Below are positions 30,595 to 38,719 of a DNA stretch of 64,000 bases, in pieces. The stretch lies in assembly GCF_017676385.1 (NCBI RefSeq), contig NZ_JAFFZN010000036.1, forward strand, positions 1 through 64,000, written 5' to 3'. The translations under genes were made by a program, and so were the position numbers. Positions within the stretch are counted from its first letter, which is position 1; each line of letters opens with the position of its first letter. Source of the stretch: Streptomyces spirodelae (GTDB taxonomy: Bacteria > Actinomycetota > Actinomycetes > Streptomycetales > Streptomycetaceae). The notes below the pieces were generated by a model, which ran no database searches, was not told the origin of the DNA, and saw only the letters and a program-made list of their open reading frames with translations.

Positions 30595-31017
30595 GTGACC
30601 ATGACGGCGGCAAGAGCGACCTCGATCGGCGCGCCCGGATACAGCCAGACGTTTCCGTCCGTGCCGGAGTCCGCGGGCCTCGCCCGCGACCTGGTGGTCA
30701 CGGCGCTACGCGTATGGCGCCTCGAATCGCTCCTGAACGAGGCCACCTTGGTCGCGACCGAGTTGGTCGCGAACGCGGTGCAGCATGGCTCTGGCCGCTA
30801 CCTGGTCTTCAGCGCCGAGCGTCCCTCGCAGTTCCGCGTGCGTATCCGTGTGACCGACCAGTCCCGCGTCCGGCCCGTGCTGCGGTCTCCGGACGAGGGG
30901 GAGACGAGGGGCAGGGGGTTGCTCCTGGTCTCAGCCCTCGCCATTGACTGGGGTACTGATGTGCACACGAGCGGCAAGACGGTGTGGGCGGACTTGGCGG
31001 ACGAGGCGGGTACGTGA
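30595..31017 (+). CDS. HATPase anti-sigma-like ATP-binding protein
   Basis: 140-aa stand-alone GHKL ATPase of the RsbW type. N-box VATELVANAVQHG, G-box TRGRGLLLVSALAIDWG, and a tail GKTVWADL. In Streptomyces such proteins act as anti-sigma factors or serine kinases, but most island copies have no known partner. GTG start with GGAGGG upstream. Its stop overlaps the next gene (TGATG). First gene of the five-gene operon. Confidence 0.88.
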   Translation: MTMTAARATSIGAPGYSQTFPSVPESAGLARDLVVTALRVWRLESLLNEATLVATELVANAVQHGSGRYLVFSAERPSQFRVRIRVTDQSRVRPVLRSPDEGETRGRGLLLVSALAIDWGTDVHTSGKTVWADLADEAGT

Positions 31018-31562
31018 TGGGTCGCCACCGGCGGCCTCGCCACTTCGCCCTCGTCGGCCGACACCAAACGGTGGCGCGCGCCCCTGACAGCCCACCGGTG
31101 GAACGACGGACGCCAGGGCAAGCGTGCGAGCACGAGGTCCCTGCCTTCGGCGAAGCCGCGGTCGAGGCTACCGACGACGCGACCCTTCGTCGCTTTCTGG
31201 AGGCGATGCGCCGCTGGCAGGCCGAGGAGCAGGACGAGCCGCTGGCCGTGACACCCGAGACCGTTCGCCGCACGGTCGAGTATGTGCTCAGCAGGCACTT
31301 CGACGGTGTGGACGGGGCTGACCTGCGGCCGGCGACCGACACCCTGCACGCCTACCTGGACGCGCCGGCGGACGCTACTGAAGCCGAGCTGGACACCGGG
31401 CGGATCGTAGTCGCGGAGATGGTGGCCAGAGCCAGAGCCGCTGCGAGCGAAGGCCCACAACCGTCGCTGACGGCGGCGCGTCGGACAGCCAGGGCGACAC
31501 GGGACCTGCTGTCACTCCTGGAACGAGAGGGTTGGCAAGGCACGGGGGTGGCGACCCCATGA
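31017..31562 (+). CDS. Hypothetical protein, operon gene 2
   Basis: 181 aa, soluble, charged and mostly helical; no family recognised. The conserved-looking core is RFLEAMRRWQAEEQDEPLAV, then RRTVEYVLSRHFDGVDGADL. Starts inside the stop of the ATPase gene and ends overlapping the next start (ATGA), so expression is tightly coupled. Role unknown; possibly a partner of the ATPase. Confidence 0.7.
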   Translation: MGRHRRPRHFALVGRHQTVARAPDSPPVERRTPGQACEHEVPAFGEAAVEATDDATLRRFLEAMRRWQAEEQDEPLAVTPETVRRTVEYVLSRHFDGVDGADLRPATDTLHAYLDAPADATEAELDTGRIVVAEMVARARAAASEGPQPSLTAARRTARATRDLLSLLEREGWQGTGVATP

Positions 31563-32047
31563 AGTCGTCGGCAGCCTCCTTCGCCTTGAGGATGGGCCGC
31601 GTGCCCCTGTACGCGAAGCACCCGTGCACAGGGCGTTCGGTGCGGGTGCCGTTCGTGGCGATGTGGGATAGCGAGAAGGCGGTCGCCGAGGCGACACTGG
31701 CCGTTGCGCTCACGCCCGGGGCTCCCAGGCTGGTGTACCAAGGACGGGAGCTTCCTTCTGACCGTGACGGGTTCGGGGTGCTGTGGGCGCGCTGTTCGTA
31801 CTCACCCGGCGTCGGCCGGCCGGACTTCGCGTCGATGCACCCGGGGCGGCAGTACGAGTGCATGTACGCGATGAGGTGCCAGGTCTGCCGCCTCACCACC
31901 GACGGCTGGCGCCTCAACCACGGCGACACCGACATCTGGCTGCCCAAGGACGATCCGGGCCTGCACTCGGTACTCGCCTCCAAGCTCATCCGCGAACTCC
32001 GCAAGGTCACCCCCGTCAACCCGCGCGACCTGCGCACCGCGCTCTGA
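31559..32047 (+). CDS. Hypothetical Cys-containing protein, operon gene 3
   Basis: 162 aa; no family recognised. A cluster YECMYAMRCQVCRLTTDGW (C-x5-C-x2-C) and further Cys/His (KHPCTGRS, ARCSYSP) suggest a small zinc or Fe-S site. The ATG at 31559 overlaps the previous stop. The C-terminus ends in NPRDLRTAL. Its place just upstream of the CYTH and radical SAM genes suggests it belongs to their pathway. Confidence 0.7.
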   Translation: MKSSAASFALRMGRVPLYAKHPCTGRSVRVPFVAMWDSEKAVAEATLAVALTPGAPRLVYQGRELPSDRDGFGVLWARCSYSPGVGRPDFASMHPGRQYECMYAMRCQVCRLTTDGWRLNHGDTDIWLPKDDPGLHSVLASKLIRELRKVTPVNPRDLRTAL

Positions 32048-32238
32048 AGGACGAGATCGTGACTGCCTTCCAGAAGCTCCGGCGCACATTGATCCGCTGG
32101 AGCAGACCGAGAGCGCAGCCGCGCGTGCCGCGCCCGTTCGCCATCCCGATGGAAGATCGGCTCAACGAGTGGCGGCTGGCTCCCGCCCTCCTGCCAGACT
32201 CGCCCATCCCCTGCGGTTCGAGAGGAAGTTGGTATCCC

Positions 32239-32772
32239 ATGCACGTCGTCGAGTACGAGGCCAAGGCTCTGGAGATCGACCCGGAGGCGATGGCCACGCG
32301 CATCAAGTCCACGGGCGGCACCTTCCACGGCGAGCGGCTGATGCGCCGCTACGTCTACGACCCCACCCCACCGGTCGCAGGCCGCTGGGTGCGGCTGCGG
32401 GACGCGGGCGGTGCCGTGACGCTGTGCGTCAAAACCATCAGCTCGGACGCGATCGACGGCACCCAGGAGACCGAGACCACCGTCGGCTCCTTCGAGGACA
32501 CCCACACCCTCCTCGGCCTCATGGGCCTGACCCACCGCTCCTACCAGGAGAACCGCCGCAGCTCCTGGCTCCTGGACGGCGTACGGCTGGAGATCGACAC
32601 CTGGCCCCGCATCCCCCCGTACCTGGAGATCGAGGGCGCCGACGAGGAACAGGTCTGGCAGACCGCCGAACGCCTCGGTATCCCCAGGTCCGAGCTGACC
32701 AGCGAGAACACCCAGAAGATCTACGCCCGCCACGGCATCGACCTCGACACCATCACCGAGCTGCGCTTCTGA
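32239..32772 (+). CDS. CYTH-domain protein (class IV adenylate cyclase-like)
   Basis: 177 aa from the family-like start MHVVEYEAKALEIDP. CYTH tunnel motifs are EYEAKA (ExExK), KTISSDAIDGTQETETTVG, SYQENRRSSWLLDGVRLEIDTW and PPYLEIEG. CYTH enzymes bind triphosphate groups (cyclase, thiamine- or inorganic triphosphatase); which one is not clear. An alternative GTG start at 32059 has AAGGA 7 nt upstream, follows the previous gene by 11 bp, and would add 60 Arg/Pro-rich residues. Confidence 0.85.
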   Translation: MHVVEYEAKALEIDPEAMATRIKSTGGTFHGERLMRRYVYDPTPPVAGRWVRLRDAGGAVTLCVKTISSDAIDGTQETETTVGSFEDTHTLLGLMGLTHRSYQENRRSSWLLDGVRLEIDTWPRIPPYLEIEGADEEQVWQTAERLGIPRSELTSENTQKIYARHGIDLDTITELRF

Positions 32773-32837
32773 CCCCACCCCTACACACGGCCGACCGGGG
32801 CACCCCTCCGTCCCGGTCCGGCACGGAAGGCGGAACG

Positions 32838-33953
32838 ATGCACGAACCACTCGACGACGTACCGGTCACGGTCGTTCCCGACCGCACCCTCCGCGTGAAG
32901 ATCATCGACGCGTGCGGGCTGGCCTGCACCTTCTGCCACAACGAAGGCACCCCCGTCACCACCGACAACAGCGACCGCCCACCCGACGCCTTCACCGGCA
33001 CCCCCGGCCGCTCCGGCCGGGTCTCCATCTACCTGGCCACCAACAGCGCCGACTTCCTCACCCAGCGCATCCCCGCCGACTCGGACTTCGCGCTCGCCCT
33101 GGCCGCCGTCCGCGGCAGCCTCCCCATCAACGAAGTCCACTTCACGGGCGGCGAGCCCACCCTCCACCCGGACTTACCCGATCTCGTCCGCATCGCACGA
33201 CGCCTCGACCTGACCGTCGGCCTCACCTCCAACGGCGAGAACGGCGCGGCCGTGCTCCCCGAGTGCGCCGAGGCCGGGCTGGACCGCATCAACCTGTCCG
33301 TCTTCGGCACCACCCCCGACGAACTCGCCGCCGTGCAGGCACCCCGACTCGCCTCGCCCCGACTGGCCGCCCGCAAGCTCGACGCTCTCGCGGACACCAT
33401 CGAGACTGCCTGCCGGCACGGAGTGAAGGTCTCGGCCAACATCGTCATCCCCGACCACCAGCACGTCGAACGGGTCCTGCGCATCATCGAGCAGCACGGC
33501 CGCGACGTGATCGTGCGGATGCTGGTGAACCTGGAAGACGACGGCGCCTCCCTGGCGGCTGTGCGGGAGGTCATCAACCGCTTGGGCGCCGTCCCCGACC
33601 TGCGCATCATCACCGCAGGCGCCTCCGACCAGCGCACCCGCTACCGCCTCCCCGACGGCCGCACCCTCTACGCCAAGAGCATCCGCGCCGTCCGGCTCCC
33701 CGACACCTGCGCCGACTGCCGCTTCAACAACGACCGCGACTGCCAAGAGGGGTACTACGGCGTCCGCATGTACCGCGCCAAGAACGGCCCTTTCATGATC
33801 GGCGTCTGCATCCAACGCATGGACCTCTGCCTGCCCCTCGGCGAATTCGTCATGAGCCAACGCTGCACCGAGGTCAGGAACTTCCGTGACGACGAGACCG
33901 CCCGCCTCACCGCGCTCCACCGAACCTCTGAACGGGAGCCACGCCGAAGCTGA
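32838..33953 (+). CDS. Radical SAM enzyme with C-terminal Cys cluster
   Basis: 371 aa. The Fe-S/SAM motif is CGLACTFC (Cys26, 30, 33) and the SAM-binding motif HFTGGEPTLHPDL, as in MoaA-like enzymes. The C-terminus carries C-x2-C-x7-C-x21-C-x6-C (starting CADCRFNNDRDC), a likely auxiliary Fe-S cluster. Substrate unknown. GGAAGGCGG precedes the ATG. Last gene of the HATPase-hyp-hyp-CYTH operon; pairing with a triphosphate-binding CYTH protein suggests a nucleotide-like or phosphorylated substrate, an inference only. Confidence 0.88.
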   Translation: MHEPLDDVPVTVVPDRTLRVKIIDACGLACTFCHNEGTPVTTDNSDRPPDAFTGTPGRSGRVSIYLATNSADFLTQRIPADSDFALALAAVRGSLPINEVHFTGGEPTLHPDLPDLVRIARRLDLTVGLTSNGENGAAVLPECAEAGLDRINLSVFGTTPDELAAVQAPRLASPRLAARKLDALADTIETACRHGVKVSANIVIPDHQHVERVLRIIEQHGRDVIVRMLVNLEDDGASLAAVREVINRLGAVPDLRIITAGASDQRTRYRLPDGRTLYAKSIRAVRLPDTCADCRFNNDRDCQEGYYGVRMYRAKNGPFMIGVCIQRMDLCLPLGEFVMSQRCTEVRNFRDDETARLTALHRTSEREPRRS

Positions 33954-34395
33954 GCACGCCTTGCTCCTGGCCCCCAGCTCGGAGGCCCTGGACGTCAGGC
34001 GCTGGATCCGACACCCGAGCCGTTTGACCTCCGGGGGCGAAGACACCGGACGTCCAGTCCGGATGTTCGATCTGGAGCGGGCGACGGGAATGGAAATTGT
34101 GCTCCGAGTTGGTGGATCAGGGGAAAGAGGACAGTAATTGTGCTCGTGAGCTGGGCGAATACTGAGTTCGCTGGCCGTTCGGCGGCGGGATGCTGGCTGA
34201 ACACTGTTGGCTGAGGATCACCGGAAGTTCTGTGTGGAGCTCTCACGCGTGATGTCTGCTGGAGACTGACTTGGCCCGCTATGCGCAAGGGGCTGACAGC
34301 GCCTCAAGCGAAAGGCAAAATAGAGGCGCTCGGTAGAAAACGCGACTCCCTGCATCCACTGCCCCGAAGCGGGCCCAACATGAGGGAGTCCGAAC
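33954..34395. other. Gene-poor, lower-GC stretch of the island
   Basis: 442 bp with no credible CDS on either strand. GC content drops visibly from about 34090 on. It must contain the promoter of the small membrane-peptide gene. No clear terminator for the radical SAM operon was found. Confidence 0.5.
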
Positions 34396-34455
34396 ATGGA
34401 GCCGATTTCGCTGTTGCTTATCGTGATCATTCTCATGATTGTCCGCGACAGGTAA
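34396..34455 (+). CDS. 19-aa hydrophobic membrane peptide
   Basis: ORF MEPISLLLIVIILMIVRDR: one short TM helix with a charged C-terminus. GGGAG lies 7 nt upstream, and a strong terminator begins 19 nt after the stop, so it looks like a real monocistronic unit. Size and layout recall type I toxin or stress peptides, or small regulators of membrane proteins. No antisense RNA gene was identified. Confidence 0.6.
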   Translation: MEPISLLLIVIILMIVRDR

Positions 34456-34473
34456 CCGGTCTAGGTACCGAGT

Positions 34474-34502
34474 GCCGAGGGCCTTCGCAGGCCCTCGGCT
34501 TT
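34474..34502 (+). terminator. Terminator of the membrane-peptide gene
   Basis: Perfect 11-bp stem GCCGAGGGCCT / AGGCCCTCGGC, tetraloop TCGC, followed by TTT. A classical intrinsic terminator. Confidence 0.85.
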
Positions 34503-35336
34503 CCCATCTCGAGTCTGTTCATCTTCTGCTACATCGGTAGAGGGTTCAGCGTAGGGCAGTGATCAAGGTTGCGACCCCCGTGAGAAGTGCACCCATACCG
34601 GTCAGGATTGCCGCCCATACAGAGTGCTGACACCCTCCACTGGGCTCGCTCGCAACCGGTGGGGGCGTCCGACATGACGTTCCCTCCTCGCTTGCTCCTG
34701 AATATCACTGGATAGCTACGTTCCAGCCGCGCCCTGGTGAGACATGAAGGATGGGGCTAGCGTCTCGGCGGCGAAGCTACAGGACTTCTGACCTGCGTCG
34801 CGTCGAGCGCAATTCACGCCAGCCACTTGATCCACTGTGTTGAGTATGTGGCTCTGACGTCGGCGGTATATCTCAAGAGGTGCTGGGCGTAGCGGTGCTT
34901 TGGTCTGCGGCGCGGGCGCGCGGTGGGCCAAGTTGCTCAGCGCGGGTTCGGCGATCTGCCGGTGGGCGATCTGCAGGTGGACGAGGGCCTGCTTGGCTGC
35001 CGCTTCTTGCTGGGCGTGCTGGCGTGTGCGGTGCCAGTGCATCGCGAAGGCAGCGATGTCGGCCCACTGGGCGTCGGTCAGGACCGGGTCCTCGGGGCGG
35101 CCCGGACCGGGCAGTGCCACACCTTGTGCCCAGGACCGCCACCAACCGCGCCCGGAAGGAAGAGGCCGAGCGCAGGCGCAGCGAGTACGCCGACCAGGCC
35201 ATCTCCGCCAGGTACACCCTCCGCCACCTCCGCCGGGAACTCCGCGAGGAGGGCGCCACCCCACCCGACCTGCCCCCGGACTCGAAGACGTCGACCCGTC
35301 GAGTCCATAATCGAATCCAGCTCCGGAGGATCGCCT
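34503..35336. other. Rearranged remnant region before the integrase
   Basis: No intact gene. Minus strand ~34720-35115 has a decaying frame with GRPEDPVLTDAQWADIAAFA, possibly a mobilisation-protein tail. Plus strand ~35125-35330 has RARKEEAERRRSEYADQAIS and REEGATPPDLPPD, apparently the end of a gene that once preceded the integrase. The two abut near 35120, suggesting a deletion junction. Minus strand 34546-34680 holds a start-less hydrophobic tail. Confidence 0.4.
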
Positions 35337-36208
35337 TTGAAGGGTTCTACACACCGCCGCTGCTACTGCCGCGACACCGAGACCGGCAAGCCGCTCGGCA
35401 AGAAGTGCCCCGAGCTCTCCAGCCGCAAGCCCGGCTCCTACTCCGTACGGCAGGAACTCCCGCCCCGTCCCAACGGCACCCGCCGCTCCTTCAGCCGCGC
35501 CGGCTACGAGAGCCTTAGGGCCGCCCAGAGCGCCCTCAACCATGTCCGCGCGCTCCTCGCCCTCGCCGACGCCGACGACCCCGAGAGCGTCGAACTGATC
35601 GCCGCCATGCTGGAGGAGGTCAACCGGTAGAAGGCGCCGCTGCCGAACGTCGAGGAGACTCGTCGGCGCCTCGCGTCGGGCCTGAACGTCCGCGGCAACC
35701 TCACGGTCGGCGAGTGGCTGGAGAGCTGGCTGGCGTCGAAGAAGCGCCGTAGGACGACGCTCAACGGCTACAGCTCCCACATCCGCGCCCATCTCAAGCC
35801 GCACATCGGCCACATACGGCTCGACCGCCTCAACGTCGGCCACTTGGTGGCCATGTTCGACGCGCCGCCGCTGGGGTCAGGCGTGGCAGGACACCGGCAA
35901 GGTCTTCACGCGAGAAGACGGCTCCTGGCTCCACCCGGAGATGGCCTCCGAAGCCTTCCGTCACATCCTCGCGACGACCGACCTCCCGCCCATCACTCTT
36001 CGTGATCTACGTCACGTCGCCGCCACCCTCACCCACGGAGGCGGCGGCGACCTCCACGCGGTGAAGGAGACACTCCGGCACTCCACCATCGTCCTCACGT
36101 CGGACACGTACACGAGCCTGCTCCCCGAACTCGACCGCGAGATCGCCGAGAAGGCCGCACACCTCGCCCCCAGGGCCCGCCCCGCCGCCCCGACGGCCGA
36201 TCCCGGCG

Positions 36209-36233
36209 CGTCCGCTCACGCATCGCTCACGCA
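36209..36233. repeat. Arm-type integrase site, right
   Basis: 25 bp identical to 27716-27740, containing GCTCACGCATC plus a near copy. It lies inside the integrase tail, 89 bp from attR. Confidence 0.7.
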
Positions 36234-36249
36234 AGAGCCCGGAAACGGC

Positions 36250-36287
36250 GAAGCGTCCGAGCCCACTGAAGTGGACTCGGACGCTTC
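36250..36287. terminator. Bidirectional hairpin between integrase and tRNA-Lys
   Basis: 12-bp stem GAAGCGTCCGAG / CTCGGACGCTTC with an inner CCACT/AGTGG extension. It codes the integrase C-terminus and serves tRNA-Lys on the minus strand. Similar in sequence to the ancestral hairpin at 27487-27523. Confidence 0.75.
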
Positions 36288-36322
36288 ATAGCAGCTCAGA
36301 CGGGGTCTGCACTACTTGCAAC

Positions 36323-36370
36323 CGGTAGGCCGTGTGGGACTCGAACCCACAACCAATGGATTAAAAGTCC
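36323..36370 (-). repeat. attR: 3' part of the intact tRNA-Lys
   Basis: 48-bp direct repeat identical to 27558-27605, lying within the intact tRNA-Lys gene and 3 bp beyond its 3' end. Confidence 0.92.
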
Positions 36371-36398
36371 ACTGCTCTGCCAATTGAGCTAACGGCCC
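36326..36398 (-). tRNA. tRNA-Lys (anticodon TTT)
   Basis: 73-nt tRNA. Acceptor GGGCCGT pairs with ACGGCCT (one G-U pair at 1-72), discriminator A. Anticodon loop in GGACTTTTAATCC; T-arm GTGGGTTCGAGTCCCAC. No encoded CCA. Host gene of the genomic island; its 3' half comes from the element's attP. Confidence 0.96.
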
Positions 36399-36429
36399 GC
36401 ACCGAGCAGCATAGCCCGGGGCTCGCGCG

Positions 36430-36467
36430 AGCCTCGAAGGCATTCCGGGTTGAACGCCTTCGAGGCT
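36430..36467 (-). terminator. Terminator of the DEAD-box helicase gene
   Basis: Perfect 12-bp stem AGCCTCGAAGGC / GCCTTCGAGGCT with 14-nt loop, 45 bp after the helicase stop on the minus strand. Confidence 0.75.
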
Positions 36468-36511
36468 GCGGTCGGGCACGTGTTCGGGAGGGCCGGGGCC
36501 CTCACCGAATG

Positions 36512-38719
36512 TCAGCCGTTGCGCTTCCAGCGGGGCTTGTCCGCGCGGCGGTCCGGAGTGCGGGCGCCGTTGCGGCCGGGGGCGTGGGAGCCGGAGCGGT
36601 GCTCGCCGGCGCGGCCGTACGGGCGGCGGTCGTCGCGGCGGTCGCGGTGGTGGGGGCGGTCACCGCCGCGGAAGCCCTCGCGGCGGAAGCCGCGGTCGCC
36701 ACCCTCGCGGCGGTCGTCACGGCGGACGTCGTCGCGGCGGTAGCCCGCCGCGCCGGAGCCGCCACGGCCACCGTCCCTGCCGCCGTCCCGGCCACCGTCA
36801 CGACGGTCCCGGTCCCGGTCGCGGTCGCGGTCCCGGCCGTACGGGCGGTCGTCGCGGTCGCGGCCGTAGGGGCGCTCGTCCCGGTCGCGGTCGCGGCGGA
36901 AGCCGCCACGGTCGTTGCCGCCGCCGTACGGGCGGCGGTCGCCGCGGTCGCGGTCACGCCGGTCGTACGACGAGCGTCCACCGCGGTCGCCACGGTCGCG
37001 GTCGGAGCGCTCGCGCTCCGCGCGCTCGCGGCGCTCCGCCTCGGCCTTGGCCTCGCGGCGGGCTTCGGCACGCGCCTCCTCGGCGGCCTGGGCGGCCTCC
37101 GCCTCGGCTGCGGCAGCGACGGCCGCCTCGGGGTCCTCACCGCGCTCACGGGCCGCACGCGCGGTCAGCAAGGTGGCTTCCTCGCGCAGTTCGGCGGCGC
37201 GCTGCTGGAGCTTCTCCAGCTGGCGGCTGAGCTTCTTGGCCTCGCGCTCGGCCTGGCGGGCCGAGTTGGCGGCCGACTCCGCCTGGACCTCGGTCAGCGA
37301 ACGGGCACCTGTGATACGTGCCACGTCCTCGTCGAAGACGTCGCCGCGGCCGATGATGTGCCGCGAGGCGTCGACGCCCGCGTCCTCCATCAGCCGGAAG
37401 ATCTGCCGCCGCTGGTGGGGCAGCGCCAGCGAGACGACCGTGCCGGACTCGCCCGCGCGTGCCGTACGGCCCGAGCGGTGCAGGTAGTCCTTGTGGTCGC
37501 CGGCCGGGTCGACGTTGAGCACCAGGTCGATGCCGTCGACGTGGATGCCACGGGCCGCGACGTCGGTGGCCACCAGGACGTTGACCTTGCCGTCCTTGAA
37601 GTCGGCCAGCGTGCGGGTGCGGGCGCCCTGGGTCATACCGCCGTGCAGCGCGTCGGCGCGTACGCCCGCCTCACGCAGCTGCTCGGCGACGCGGTCGGCG
37701 CCCAGCTGGGTGCGGACGAAGATGATGGTGCGGCCCTTGCGGGCAGCGATGGCGGTGGTGACCGGCGCCTTGTCGCGCGGCTTCACGACCAGCACGTGGT
37801 GCGTCATGGTCGTCACCGCGCCCTGCGCCGCGTCCACCTCGTGCGAGACCGGGTCGACGAGGTAGCGGCGCACCAGCGAGTCGATCTCCTTCTCCATGGT
37901 GGCGGAGAAGAGCATCCGCTGGCCGCCCTCGGGCACCAGGTCGAGGATCTCGGTGACCTCGGGCAGGAAGCCCAGGTCGGACATCTGGTCGGCCTCGTCC
38001 AGGATCGCCGTCTCGACGTCCTCGAGGGAGCAGGAGCCGCGGTTGATCAGGTCGCGCAGCCGGCCCGGGGTGGCGACGAGGATGTCGACACCGCGCTCCA
38101 GCGCGGAGATCTGGTTGGCCATCGACGTACCGCCGCACACGACCTTCAGCTTGAGGCCGAGCGTGTCCCCGTACGGCTGCAGCGCGTCGGAGACCTGCAT
38201 CGCCAACTCGCGGGTCGGGGTGAGGATCACGCCGCGCGGACGCTTGCGCTGAGTGCGGCCACCGCTGAGGCGGGCCAGCAGCGGCAGACCGAAGGAGAGG
38301 GTCTTGCCGGAGCCGGTGCGGCCACGGCCGAGCACGTCCTTGCCGGCCAGCGCGTCCGGGATGGTGGCGGCCTGGATGGGGAACGGGGCGGTGACGCCGT
38401 TCTGGGCGAGCTTGCGTACGACGGAGTCGGGGAGGCCGAGGTCGCCGAACGTGACCTTCGTCTCTTCGGCCGCATCGGCGGCCGTATCGACAGCCGTATC
38501 GGCGGCCGCCGCCTCGGAGGTCTCGCCGGACGCTTCGACGACCGGCTCCCCGGTGGTCACGGCGACGCTGATCTGGTCGGCCGTCATCGCGGCCGCTTCC
38601 GTCATCTGGGGTGCTGTTTCGGTGATTTCGGAGACCGTTTCGGTGGTTTCGGGGGCCGTCTCAGCGGTCGGCTCAGGGAAGTCCTCAGGCCGTACGGCGG
38701 CAGGGGTGGTGACAGTCAT
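36512..38719 (-). CDS. DEAD-box RNA helicase with Arg/Asp/Gly-rich tail
   Basis: 735-aa ATP-dependent RNA helicase. An acidic Thr/Glu-rich N-terminus (~90 aa) leads into the Q motif region FPIQAATIP. Motif I is GRTGSGKT, Ia PTRELAMQ, II DEAD, III SAT, VI HRSGRTAR. A coiled-coil-like Ala/Glu/Arg stretch follows, then ~170 residues of RD/RGG-type repeats (YGRDRD and GGRDGGRDGG units), a basic RNA-binding tail. It is probably involved in rRNA, mRNA or cold-shock RNA remodelling. The start is ATG with weak upstream signals. Confidence 0.95.
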   Translation of the reverse strand: MTVTTPAAVRPEDFPEPTAETAPETTETVSEITETAPQMTEAAAMTADQISVAVTTGEPVVEASGETSEAAAADTAVDTAADAAEETKVTFGDLGLPDSVVRKLAQNGVTAPFPIQAATIPDALAGKDVLGRGRTGSGKTLSFGLPLLARLSGGRTQRKRPRGVILTPTRELAMQVSDALQPYGDTLGLKLKVVCGGTSMANQISALERGVDILVATPGRLRDLINRGSCSLEDVETAILDEADQMSDLGFLPEVTEILDLVPEGGQRMLFSATMEKEIDSLVRRYLVDPVSHEVDAAQGAVTTMTHHVLVVKPRDKAPVTTAIAARKGRTIIFVRTQLGADRVAEQLREAGVRADALHGGMTQGARTRTLADFKDGKVNVLVATDVAARGIHVDGIDLVLNVDPAGDHKDYLHRSGRTARAGESGTVVSLALPHQRRQIFRLMEDAGVDASRHIIGRGDVFDEDVARITGARSLTEVQAESAANSARQAEREAKKLSRQLEKLQQRAAELREEATLLTARAARERGEDPEAAVAAAAEAEAAQAAEEARAEARREAKAEAERRERAERERSDRDRGDRGGRSSYDRRDRDRGDRRPYGGGNDRGGFRRDRDRDERPYGRDRDDRPYGRDRDRDRDRDRRDGGRDGGRDGGRGGSGAAGYRRDDVRRDDRREGGDRGFRREGFRGGDRPHHRDRRDDRRPYGRAGEHRSGSHAPGRNGARTPDRRADKPRWKRNG

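Larger units (their letters stand above)
35337..36291 (+). pseudogene. Broken tyrosine integrase
   Basis: The N-terminus starts at TTG 35337 with GGAGG upstream (LKGSTHRRCYCRDTETGKPL, then RRSFSRAGYESLRAAQ), followed by an in-frame TAG at 35628. The core-binding segment continues (LTVGEWLESWLASKKRRRTT, HIRAHLKPHIGHIRLDRLN) to ~35860. There a deletion removes most of the catalytic domain and shifts frame. The C-terminus is kept: LPPITLRDLRHVAATLTHGG and the nucleophile Tyr in LTSDTYTSLLPELDREIAEK. It points at its tRNA-Lys target. Confidence 0.9.
27606..36322. mobile_element. tRNA-Lys genomic island (decayed integrative element)
   Basis: 8.7 kb between 48-bp direct repeats. The intact tRNA-Lys is on the right and a broken tyrosine integrase reads toward it. 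Cargo: restriction-endonuclease-like pseudogene, duplicated-domain protein, XRE/TPR regulator, HATPase protein, two hypotheticals, CYTH protein, radical SAM enzyme and a 19-aa membrane peptide. No replication or transfer gene is intact, so it is probably immobile without help. Confidence 0.88.

Noticed and set aside
34880..35120. Relaxase or mobilisation gene
   Set aside because: Only a short decaying frame without recognised motifs; not enough to name.
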